A program made the position numbers and the translations under genes. The notes below the pieces were generated by a model. That model saw only the letters and a list, made by a program, of their open reading frames with translations. It was not told the origin of the DNA and ran no database searches. Positions 11,723 through 18,895 of a stretch of 64,000 bases of DNA are shown one piece after another. How positions within the stretch are numbered: the first letter of the stretch is position 1; each line of letters opens with the position of its first letter. Origin of the DNA: an uncultured Oxalobacteraceae bacterium (GTDB lineage Bacteria; Pseudomonadota; Gammaproteobacteria; Burkholderiales; Burkholderiaceae); NCBI GenBank assembly GCA_946480015.1, contig CAMLIL010000012.1:16050-80049 (forward strand), read 5' to 3'.

Positions 11723-11793
11723 GAAACCTCCAGACGGCATTGAACAACATCGGCGCAGTGGCGCGACGATGACGGGCTAGGCGGTCTGGAGTG

Positions 11794-12171
11794 TCAAATT
11801 CGGAAACAGCAGTGTCGGATGATGAGCGGCGGCGCGGTCGACCGCTTCAACAGGGCGGCAGTCGGCGGGTCTTGCGCCGGGTCAAGCGCAAGGATGGCGC
11901 TTGCAAGCGTGACCGTCAGGCTGGTGGCCATGAACGGCTGCACCTGCGGAATCTCCGGCTTGTCGAGCGACTGGTGCCCGGAGTGAGCGTGCGTCCCGCA
12001 CATGGCCGGTTGCTCCATGTCCATCCCCGCGCAGTCCACCATCGCCTGACCCATGGCGGCCGGCGGCGTCAGCATCGGGCAGGTATACGAAGCCAGCGCA
12101 AGCTGCACGAACAGCATGCTGCACAGCGCGATCAGGGCGGCAACGAAGCGGGATGGACGGGACAGTTTCAT
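11794..12171 (-). CDS. small Met/His/Cys-rich exported protein of the copper operon
   Basis: First gene of the minus-strand copper operon, 125 residues, of no family I can name. It has a signal peptide (MKLSRPSRFVAALIALCSML...ALASYT), then a mature region with CPML, AMGQAMVDCAGMDMEQPAMC and GTHAHSGHQ, a density of Met, Cys and His suited to copper binding. A second hydrophobic stretch (MATSLTVTLASAILALDPAQ) and a C-terminal IIRHCCFRI follow. The start at 12171 gives the clean signal peptide; the frame stays open to 12345. It lies 71 bases ahead of the channel gene and probably shares its transcript. A role as copper chaperone or buffer is inferred from composition and position only. Confidence 0.7.
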   Translation of the reverse strand: MKLSRPSRFVAALIALCSMLFVQLALASYTCPMLTPPAAMGQAMVDCAGMDMEQPAMCGTHAHSGHQSLDKPEIPQVQPFMATSLTVTLASAILALDPAQDPPTAALLKRSTAPPLIIRHCCFRI

Positions 12172-12479
12172 GGTTTTCCAATTGTACGCCATGGATGGCG
12201 GCCCTGGCATGCGGACTACGAGAGTGGCGCTGGTCGAGGCCAGGCTGGGATGGTGAGCTTGCCCCAGTCGGCGACCGGGAGTGGCATCGACGGTAACTTG
12301 CAGCACGGAAAACAGGGGCCGCAATGTGGCGCACTGCACAGACACAACCGCAATTCTGCGATGTAGAATCCGGACGCGGACGTGCTCAACCTGCTCAAGC
12401 GGCCGCCCTGTTTAACTGGCCGGAAAGGCGCGGTTCTTTTCTAACTTTTGGCGGTCCGCCGCCGACATCAGAGGCAGCC

Positions 12480-12959
12480 ATGGCAAGTAAATCTGTGGCA
12501 GGTACGTGTCCTGTCGATACTGAGCTGCCGGCAACGCGGCCGGTGGCAGCCACCGGCAATCCGGCGTCGCAGCGGCTCTATCATGGAACACGGGCCGACC
12601 TGAAGCCCGGCGACCTCATCGAACCCGGCTATAGCTCCAACTACGGCAAGGGGAAGAAGGCGAACTGGGTCTACCTGTCAGCCACACTGGAGGCGGCGAC
12701 CTGGGGGGCGGAACTGGCACAGGGCGACGCGCCGGGCAGGATTTACATCGTGGAACCGACCGGCCCAATCATGGATGACCCCAATCTGACGGACAAAAAA
12801 TTCCCCGGCAACCCGACCAAGTCATACCGCTCGCGCGAACCACTGCGCGTCGTCGGGGAGGTCATGGAGTGGCAGGGGCATTCGCCCGAAACGCTCCAGG
12901 CGATGAAGGACCACGTCGAGCGCCTGAGGCAACTAGGCGTTGAGGCAGATGACGACTGA
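12480..12959 (+). CDS. arr: NAD(+)-rifampin ADP-ribosyltransferase
   Basis: Transfers ADP-ribose from NAD+ to rifamycins, inactivating them in the cytoplasm. The core from LYHGTRADLKPGDLIEPG through NYGKGKKANWVYLSATLEAA, RIYIVEPTGPIMDDPNLTDKKFPGNPTKSYRSREPLRVVGEV is the classical Arr fold sequence with the His and Tyr residues that hold NAD. At 159 residues it is slightly longer than typical Arr proteins (about 140-150) because of a Pro/Thr-rich N-terminal lead. The start at 12480 has GAGG five bases upstream and fits the family length better than the open frame back to 12324. It is a single gene between the divergent copper operon and the riboswitch locus, with no integron cassette or IS around it, so it looks like an intrinsic chromosomal copy. 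Confidence 0.93.
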   Translation: MASKSVAGTCPVDTELPATRPVAATGNPASQRLYHGTRADLKPGDLIEPGYSSNYGKGKKANWVYLSATLEAATWGAELAQGDAPGRIYIVEPTGPIMDDPNLTDKKFPGNPTKSYRSREPLRVVGEVMEWQGHSPETLQAMKDHVERLRQLGVEADDD

Positions 12960-13079
12960 TTGCGTGGCAGGACGCCCGGGGGCTTGGCCAAATCAAATCA
13001 TCAGCGCTATGCCTTGTCTGCCCGGCGCTATTAGGGTGGCAACGATGCCGCGTTCACTGTAAAATGCGCGGATTATGTG

Positions 13080-13265
13080 AATGGTGTCCTCCTGCTGGCC
13101 AGCGGGAGGGTGAAACGGGAAGCCGGTGATGCGCGAGATTTCATCTTGCGCCAGTCCGGCGCAGCCCCCGCTGCTGTAAGCCTGACGACCTTGATCGAAC
13201 GCCACTGTGCCGCGCACGGGAAGGCAGGATCAGGGAAGGATGAAGGCAAGCCAGAAGACCGGCCA
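13080..13265 (+). promoter_or_regulatory. cobalamin (AdoCbl) riboswitch
   Basis: The region carries the ordered landmarks of the cobalamin riboswitch: a G-rich start leading into GGTGAAACGGGAAGCCGGTG (13109-13128), the core GCGCAGCCCCCGCTGCTGTA (13158-13177), GCCACTG near 13200, GGGAAGGC near 13218, and the closing GCAAGCCAGAAGACC near 13248. Their spacing fits the usual length of about 190 bases. It is oriented toward the CobN-like gene that begins about 220 bases downstream, so that operon is expected to be repressed when B12 is abundant. Exact ends are approximate. Confidence 0.93.
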
Positions 13266-13280
13266 TTCATGCTTGATTGC

Positions 13281-13304
13281 GCAAAACCCGGGGTGTGGTT
13301 TTGC
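13281..13304 (+). promoter_or_regulatory. hairpin after the riboswitch, possible expression platform
   Basis: A perfect 8-bp inverted repeat, GCAAAACC and GGTTTTGC, around an 8-base loop, followed by a T-rich run (TGTTCGTTGTTTCTTCC). It sits about 20 bases after the riboswitch core and could be the regulated terminator or anti-terminator stem. The poly-T is interrupted, so the terminator call is tentative. The remaining leader (13305-13485) shows no convincing gene. Confidence 0.4.
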
Positions 13305-13485
13305 CTGTTGGCTGTTCGTTGTTTCTTCCTTCGTTGGTAATGCTGCCGCTCGCTGCGGCCGTGCATTTGTTCGCGCGCGCGGTCACCCGCCGGCTGCCTG
13401 CATGCGCGCTGTGCCCTTCCTGGAAAAAACACGGCTGCCTGGTTTTCATGCGTGCCCGGCGCGCAGTCACAGGTCAAAACATACA

Positions 13486-16400
13486 TTGAGTTCCTTTACA
13501 CTTTTTCGGTTAGTCGTCGCGATGCTGTGCGCCGTCGCCTGCGCACCCGTCCAGGCGGACACCCTGTTCGCCATCGTCACCGAGCGCGCCGCGCCAACGG
13601 CCATCGAAGCGGCCCACCGCCATCTTCTCAAGCATCCACAGGACCGCATTGTGCTGCGCACGCCGGCCCAATGGATGGCCGCGAGCGATCGCCAGGCAGG
13701 TCTCTGGGTAGCACAGGCCGGCAGCGTGCTGGCCGTTTCGCTGTTTGGCGACCCGGCGCGCCGCCTGAAGGAAGTCTTGCCGCGCCATGCAAGGGCGCGC
13801 TCGGCCGTTCTAGCCTTCAACGGCGAAGCCAGCCTCAGCCTGATGAGCCGCGACGCGCGCGGCGGCCTGCTCGACTTCCCGCCCGAGACGCTGCGTGAAC
13901 TGGCGTCGGATGCGCCGCCGGAAGCGGCCCTGAAAACGGCGCAAGCCCATCCCGCCGCCAGCCATTGGCTAGACGCGCGCCGCCTGTGGCAGGGCGGCGG
14001 CACCGACAACACCGCCGCGCTGTTCGCGCATCTGCTCAATCCGGCCGTGGCACTGGCCGCGCCGCTGCCGGAACCGACACTGCGCGTGCGCGTGGGCCAG
14101 CGCGAGCTGACCGGCGCCGCCGCCTGGGGCAACGCGGCGCAACTGGGCCTGAAGGCGCAGAGCGCCGTGGTGATATTGGACCTGGCGAATATGGACAGCG
14201 CCGTTCCGGCCGCCGTCTGCCAGCGCATCGAGCAGCGCGGCCAGCCTTGCGTGCAGGTGCTCACGCGCTGGGGCGGCGCCTCGCGCGAAGCGCTGGAACG
14301 CTTGCCCGAGCTGATCGCGCCGGCACAAGCAGGGGCGCTGATCGTGCTGCAGGATTTCGTGGTGGGCGCCGCCGAAGGCCGCGAAGCCGTCACGGAAGCG
14401 TTCAAGCGGATCAACGTGCCCGTCTTCAAGGCCATCCGCCTGTCCGACCGCACCGCCGTGCAATGGCGCCTGTCGCCGGACGGCTTGCCGCCCGATTCGG
14501 TTCAGTACCGCGTGGCGCTGCCGGAACTGCAAGGCATCGGCCAGCCCATCGTGGTGGCCGCGCTGGGCCAGGCCCAGCTCGACCGCCAAACCGGCATCGA
14601 GAACCGTCCGCCGGTGGTGCTGGCGGCGGAAGCGGACCGGCTGTCCGCGCGCGTGGGCCGCTGGCTGGCGCTGCGCACCAAGGCCAATCGCGACAAGCGG
14701 GTGGCGCTGATCTATTACAACCATCCTCCGGGCCGCCAGAACATCGGCGCCGACAACCTGGACGTGCCGGCCTCGCTGTTCGACATGCTGCACGCGATGA
14801 AAAACGCCGGCTACACCGTCGGCACGCTGCCGGCAACCCCGGAAGCACTGCTGGACATGATCATGGCGCACGGCGTCAACCTGCCGGAAGACCGCGCCGC
14901 GCTGCGTGAGCTGAGCGGTACCGTCAACAGTGTCTCCGCCGCCGACTACGCGCGCTGGTTCGGCACGCTGTCGCCGCGCGTGCAAGGGGAAATGACCAGT
15001 GGCCTGCTGGGCCGGCTGCATGCCGACGTGCTGGAAGCGGAGGCCAGCGGCGAGCGGCTGCTGGGCCGCAAGCAGGGCGCTGTCATCATCAAGGAATTGC
15101 AGCACCTGGCCGAAGGCGCCGACCACCCGCAGCGTGACGCCGCGATCGCTGACCTGGCGGCGCTGGCGCAAGGCTACAATGACTGCCTGGAAGTGCGCGC
15201 CGCGCGCCGCTGCGCCGCGCTGGCTCCGCTCGTCCGGCGCCTGGGCAGTTACGGCATCGAAGGCTTGAAGGGCTGGGGCGCCGCACCCGGCAAGATCATG
15301 GTCGACAGCGGCAAGCTGCTGGTGCCGGGCCTGGTCTTCGGCAATGTGTTCATCGGCCCGCAGCCGCCGCGCGGCTGGGAAGTGGACGAGGAACTGCTGC
15401 ATGCCAACACCAGTATCACGCCACCGCACCAGTACCTGGCCTTCTACCACTGGGTGCGCGACCGCTTCAAGGCCGACGCGCTGGTGCACATCGGACGCCA
15501 CTCCACCTACGAATTCTTGCCGGGCAAAGCCGTCGGCCTGGCTTCGGACGACTACCCCAGCCTGATTGCTGGCGATCTGCCGGGAATCTATCCGTATATC
15601 GTGGACGGCGTCGGCGAAGGCACCCAGGCCAAGCGGCGCGGACTGGCGGTGATTGTCGACCACCTGACGCCACCGTTGGCCACCACCCCGCTGTACGACG
15701 AGCTGCTGGCACTGCGCCAGGTGGTCGAGAGTTTCGAGGCCGCCAACTCGGAGTCGCTCAAGGCACAGGCCGCGCACCTGATGCGCGAACGGGTCAACGC
15801 ACTGAACCTGAAGGCGGAACTGGAAGCCTCGATGGCCGACGTGCTGGCGGTGCGCGGCATCGGCTTCGACGCGGCGGACGACGATTTGCTGGCGCACGAA
15901 GTCGGCCATTATCTGACCAAGCTGCAGGAGAAATTCATGCCCTTCGGCCTGCACATTTTCGGCCGCCCCTGGACGCAGCAATCCATCGCTCTGATGCTCG
16001 ACTCGATGACGAAAGGAGGCATCGACGCACCGGACATTGCCGCCAGGCTGGCCGATTCGCCGCGCCGCGAGATGCTGGCCCTGCTGGCCGGCCTGGATGG
16101 CCAGTACATTGAACCGGGCAAGGGTAACGACCCGCTGCGCTCGCCCGAAGCGCTGCCCACCGGACGCAACTTCCACGCCGTCGACGGCGACATCTTGCCG
16201 ACCCGCCTGGGCTACCAGCTGGGTGCGCGCATGGCCGCCAAAGCCGGCGCGCGCGACACTGTGCTCAAGGGCAGCGAAGGCATCATCCTGTGGGCGTCCG
16301 ATGCGGTCCGCGATGAAGGCGTGATGGTGGCGTTCGCGCTGGCCATGATGGGGGCCGAGCCGGTGTGGAATGCGCGCGGTATCGTCACCGATGTGCGGCT

Positions 16401-17844
16401 CAAGCCCGGCGCCATACGGCGCGACGCCCTGGTGACAACCTCGGGCCTGTTCCGCGACCTGTATCCCAACCTGATCCGCCTGATCGACCGCGCCGGCCGC
16501 CTGGCGCTGGCCGCATCTGCCACCGCCCTGGCCGAGCGGGATCCGGCGCTGAAGGAAGCCTTGCAGGCGGCGCTCGCGCCGGTGCCCGGCGCGGCCTGGG
16601 GCAGCGAAGACCTGGCGCGCAACCGCGTGGCGGCCGAATGGCTGGTGCGCCAGCGCACCCTGGCCAGCTCCGGCATGCCCGCCAGCGAGGCGGGCCGCGC
16701 CGCCGCGCAGCGCGTGTTCGGCGATGCGCCTGGCGCCTACGGCACCGGCGTCAACCGCCTGACCGAGCGCTCAGGCGCATGGCGCGAGCGCGACGAGATC
16801 GGTCGCGCTTACCGCAACCGCATGGGCCACGCCTACGGACTGGACGCCAGCGGCGAGGCCAGCCACGGCGCATTCGACGCGGCGCTGGATGGCATCGAAC
16901 GCACCTACCACGGCCGCGCCAGCAATTTATACGGCCTGCTCGACAACAACGACGCCTTTGATTACCTGGGCGGCCTGTCGCTGGCCATCGAGGGGCGCAC
17001 CGGACGGGTGCCGGAGGCCTTCATCCTGCAGCATGCGCAGCCAGGCCGCGCCGACGTCGAACCGCTGGCCGCCGCCCTGCTGGGCGAACTGCGCGGGCGT
17101 TTCCTCAATCCGGCCTGGCTCAAGCCGCTGATGGGACATGGCTACGCCGGCGCGCGCACCATGGGCCAGGAATTCGTGGAAAATCTGTGGGGCTGGCAAG
17201 TGACGCGGCCCGACCTGGTAAAGAGCTGGGCGTGGGACGAGGTGAAATCGGTGTACGTCGACGATGCGCACAAACTGGGCCTGCCGCAATTTCTCGGCCA
17301 AGGCCACAACGCGCACGTCAAGGCGCACATGCTGGCCATCTTCATGGTCGCCGCCGAGAAGGGATTCTGGAAGACCGACCCGGCCACCATCAGGAAAATG
17401 GGCGGCGAGCTGGCGCGGCTGGTGGCCAGCAACGGCTTGCCGGGCAGCGGCCATGCCGCGCCCAATCACCCGATGTGGGACTGGCTGGCGCCGCAGCTGG
17501 ACGGCGCCGATGCGCAAGCGCTCGGCGTGGCGCTGGCCAAGGCGCGCGGCGAAATGCTGCCCGCCGCCGCCCAGTCCGAGGCCAGGCAATCCGGCCAGCG
17601 GCGCCATGCGCAAGCGGCCAATGCGGCCAATGCGGCCAATGGGGCCGAAGCGGCCAAGCCCGCCGCGCAGCCCGCCACTGCGCCCCCCCGCATGTATGAA
17701 TTGCACCAGAAGTCCGCTCCGCCGGCGGCCGCGGCCGTGCGCGTGGCCAAGCTGCTCGGCGCGCTGGCCGCCGGCCTCGCCCTGTTCGCACTCGGCCTGT
17801 GGCGCGGCCGTCACGTATCTCAACCTGTAAGGAGTTCCACATGA
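13486..17844 (+). CDS. CobN-like chelatase, predicted exported and membrane-anchored
   Basis: A member of the CobN/BchH/ChlH large chelatase subunit family, about 1450 residues. Classical CobN is a cytoplasmic cobalt chelatase of B12 synthesis, but this one begins with a signal peptide (SSFTLFRLVVAMLCAVACAP, cleavage near VQA-DT) and ends with a hydrophobic anchor (LLGALAAGLALFALGLW) preceded by an Ala/Asn/Pro linker, so the body should lie in the periplasm. The CobN body is clear: HQYLAFYHWVRDRFKADALVHIG, GDLPGIYPYIVDGVGEGTQ, DHLTPPLATTPLYDELLALR. The usual HGxLEWLPGK motif reads HSTYEFLPGK. Start: TTG at 13486 gives the signal peptide; the next ATG (13522) cuts into it. It is riboswitch-controlled and coupled to ExbB-like and DUF2149 genes. 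Bacteroides HmuS, a related protein with the same partners, is reported to act on haem. Confidence 0.85.
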   Translation: MSSFTLFRLVVAMLCAVACAPVQADTLFAIVTERAAPTAIEAAHRHLLKHPQDRIVLRTPAQWMAASDRQAGLWVAQAGSVLAVSLFGDPARRLKEVLPRHARARSAVLAFNGEASLSLMSRDARGGLLDFPPETLRELASDAPPEAALKTAQAHPAASHWLDARRLWQGGGTDNTAALFAHLLNPAVALAAPLPEPTLRVRVGQRELTGAAAWGNAAQLGLKAQSAVVILDLANMDSAVPAAVCQRIEQRGQPCVQVLTRWGGASREALERLPELIAPAQAGALIVLQDFVVGAAEGREAVTEAFKRINVPVFKAIRLSDRTAVQWRLSPDGLPPDSVQYRVALPELQGIGQPIVVAALGQAQLDRQTGIENRPPVVLAAEADRLSARVGRWLALRTKANRDKRVALIYYNHPPGRQNIGADNLDVPASLFDMLHAMKNAGYTVGTLPATPEALLDMIMAHGVNLPEDRAALRELSGTVNSVSAADYARWFGTLSPRVQGEMTSGLLGRLHADVLEAEASGERLLGRKQGAVIIKELQHLAEGADHPQRDAAIADLAALAQGYNDCLEVRAARRCAALAPLVRRLGSYGIEGLKGWGAAPGKIMVDSGKLLVPGLVFGNVFIGPQPPRGWEVDEELLHANTSITPPHQYLAFYHWVRDRFKADALVHIGRHSTYEFLPGKAVGLASDDYPSLIAGDLPGIYPYIVDGVGEGTQAKRRGLAVIVDHLTPPLATTPLYDELLALRQVVESFEAANSESLKAQAAHLMRERVNALNLKAELEASMADVLAVRGIGFDAADDDLLAHEVGHYLTKLQEKFMPFGLHIFGRPWTQQSIALMLDSMTKGGIDAPDIAARLADSPRREMLALLAGLDGQYIEPGKGNDPLRSPEALPTGRNFHAVDGDILPTRLGYQLGARMAAKAGARDTVLKGSEGIILWASDAVRDEGVMVAFALAMMGAEPVWNARGIVTDVRLKPGAIRRDALVTTSGLFRDLYPNLIRLIDRAGRLALAASATALAERDPALKEALQAALAPVPGAAWGSEDLARNRVAAEWLVRQRTLASSGMPASEAGRAAAQRVFGDAPGAYGTGVNRLTERSGAWRERDEIGRAYRNRMGHAYGLDASGEASHGAFDAALDGIERTYHGRASNLYGLLDNNDAFDYLGGLSLAIEGRTGRVPEAFILQHAQPGRADVEPLAAALLGELRGRFLNPAWLKPLMGHGYAGARTMGQEFVENLWGWQVTRPDLVKSWAWDEVKSVYVDDAHKLGLPQFLGQGHNAHVKAHMLAIFMVAAEKGFWKTDPATIRKMGGELARLVASNGLPGSGHAAPNHPMWDWLAPQLDGADAQALGVALAKARGEMLPAAAQSEARQSGQRRHAQAANAANAANGAEAAKPAAQPATAPPRMYELHQKSAPPAAAAVRVAKLLGALAAGLALFALGLWRGRHVSQPVRSST
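17614..17658 (+). repeat. 9-bp tandem repeat in the linker of the CobN-like gene
   Basis: Five consecutive 9-base units, three of them exact copies of GCGGCCAAT and two variants, encode an Ala-Ala-Asn type stretch just before the C-terminal membrane anchor. It lies in the flexible linker, where unit number could change without harming the fold. Confidence 0.7.
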
Positions 17845-18284
17845 TCGAAACCTTGTCCTATGCCTGGCTGCACGACGCGGTCCGCTGGCTGCTCGCGCCG
17901 GCCTTGGCCGCTCTGCTGATCGGCTGTGCGATCGCGCTGGTTGAAGCCGGCATCGCCGTGGGCGAGCGCTTCCACGGCCTGGCCAAACTGGGGGCGGGCG
18001 GAAACCTGGCGCAAGTGCAAGCCATCGCCCGCCATCGCCTGGAGCGCGCCGACCTGCTGGCGCGGATACCGCCGATGCTGGGCCTGATGGCCACGATCAT
18101 TCCACTCGGGCCCGGACTGGCCGCGCTGGGGCAGGGCGATCCCGCCCAGCTTGCAAGCGCCGTGACGGTCGCGTTCGATGCGACCGTGCTGGGCCTGGTG
18201 GCCGGCATCGCCGGCCTGGTGATCGGCAAGCTGCGCCGCCGCTGGTACGAAGAAACGCTGGAAGCCATGGAGCAGGCAGCATGA
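17841..18284 (+). CDS. MotA/TolQ/ExbB-type proton channel protein
   Basis: A short (147-residue) ExbB/TolQ/MotA-family membrane protein. It has an N-terminal membrane helix (WLLAPALAALLIGCAIALVEAGIA), a short cytoplasmic stretch with RHRLERADLLARIPPMLGLMATIIPLGPGLAALGQGD, matching the TolQ/ExbB signature, and two closely spaced C-terminal helices (AVTVAFDATVLGLVAGIAGLVIG). The start ATG overlaps the stop of the CobN-like gene (ATGA), with AAGGAG upstream. In the family, these proteins pair with an ExbD/TolR-like partner to turn proton flow into mechanical work on envelope proteins; the DUF2149 product next door fits the partner role. The likely client is the CobN-like chelatase, an inference from gene coupling. 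Confidence 0.85.
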   Translation: MIETLSYAWLHDAVRWLLAPALAALLIGCAIALVEAGIAVGERFHGLAKLGAGGNLAQVQAIARHRLERADLLARIPPMLGLMATIIPLGPGLAALGQGDPAQLASAVTVAFDATVLGLVAGIAGLVIGKLRRRWYEETLEAMEQAA

Positions 18285-18625
18285 GCGGCGGCCAGCCCGC
18301 GCGCCGGCGCATGCGCCTGTACTCCCGCCTCGACGCCCGCTTCGACGACGGCGACGAAGATCCGCGCGCCAGCCTGGTCAACCTGGTCGACGTGATGCTG
18401 GTGTTCGCCTGCGGCTTGATCGCAGCCATCGCCGGCGCGCAGGGCGCGCTGAAGGCGCCGAAACCGGTGGAGAAGGGGCGCCAGATTGAACGCCCCGTGT
18501 CGGGCGTGACACAGGACGGTAGCGGCTACGACCGGGTCGGCGAAGTCTTTCGCGACCCGAACACGGGCCAGCTCATGCTCATTGAGCCAGCCAGGAAGAA
18601 CCCCGCCGCCAAAACGGCGCCATAA
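18281..18625 (+). CDS. DUF2149 protein, possible ExbD-like partner
   Basis: A 114-residue DUF2149 protein. After a basic, charged N-terminus (RRRMRLYSRLDARFDDGDEDPRASLVNLVDVMLVFACGLIAAIAG) comes one membrane helix, then a periplasmic tail with PVSGVTQDGSGYDRVGEVFRDPNTGQLMLIEP. The ASLVNLVDVMLVF segment resembles the plug/TM Asp motif of ExbD/TolR, where an Asp in the helix takes part in proton flow. Its ATG overlaps the ExbB-like stop, so all three genes of this locus are translationally chained. The same trio of CobN-like, ExbB/MotA-like and DUF2149 genes recurs in other bacteria and archaea, which supports a working complex. The biochemical role of DUF2149 is not established. Confidence 0.85.
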   Translation: MSGGQPARRRMRLYSRLDARFDDGDEDPRASLVNLVDVMLVFACGLIAAIAGAQGALKAPKPVEKGRQIERPVSGVTQDGSGYDRVGEVFRDPNTGQLMLIEPARKNPAAKTAP

Positions 18626-18721
18626 CGAGCGCAACAAACAGAAAAAACCCTGGTACGGCTATAAGCGCGACAGTGTCGACATCGTCGATGCGGTCGCGGT
18701 GGAACGCGAGCGGGCGGGACA

Positions 18722-18751
18722 AAACACTCCCACTAAGTGTTTGCTAAGTGT
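18722..18751. repeat. inverted and direct repeats downstream of the DUF2149 gene
   Basis: AAACACT (18722-18728) and AGTGTTT (18736-18742) form a 7-bp stem, and CTAAGTGT occurs twice 11 bases apart (18733 and 18744). This lies in the 270-base gap between the riboswitch operon and the next gene. It could be a weak terminator or an operator of the downstream operon. No other feature was seen in the gap. Confidence 0.35.
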
Positions 18752-18895
18752 CGAACGGTAGCATGACCTTTCCTTTGGGAATTCCGCTTCGCGGCATTGC
18801 CTTCTTTGTCCATATCGCTCGCCTGGCAGCCTGACACTCATGCCGTCCGCATAACGCCGGCGTGCTGCCATGCCTGATAAAGGAACCTAGCTCAA

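Noticed and set aside
12172..12479. Possible CueR- or CusR-type operator in the divergent gap before the copper operon
   Set aside because: No clear dyad matching known metal-regulator sites could be read in this stretch.
13277..13489. Small plus-strand frame in the leader of the CobN-like gene
   Set aside because: It overlaps the post-riboswitch hairpin, has no ribosome site, and shows no conserved feature I can name.
13969..16176. Minus-strand frame of 735 codons opposite the CobN-like gene
   Set aside because: Antisense shadow with His/Gln/Arg-rich composition; the CobN frame is clearly the coding one.
18648..18760. Short plus-strand frame with PWYGYKRDSVDIVDAV that faintly recalls IS transposase ends
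   Set aside because: Too short, no second motif and no inverted repeats; similarity may be chance.
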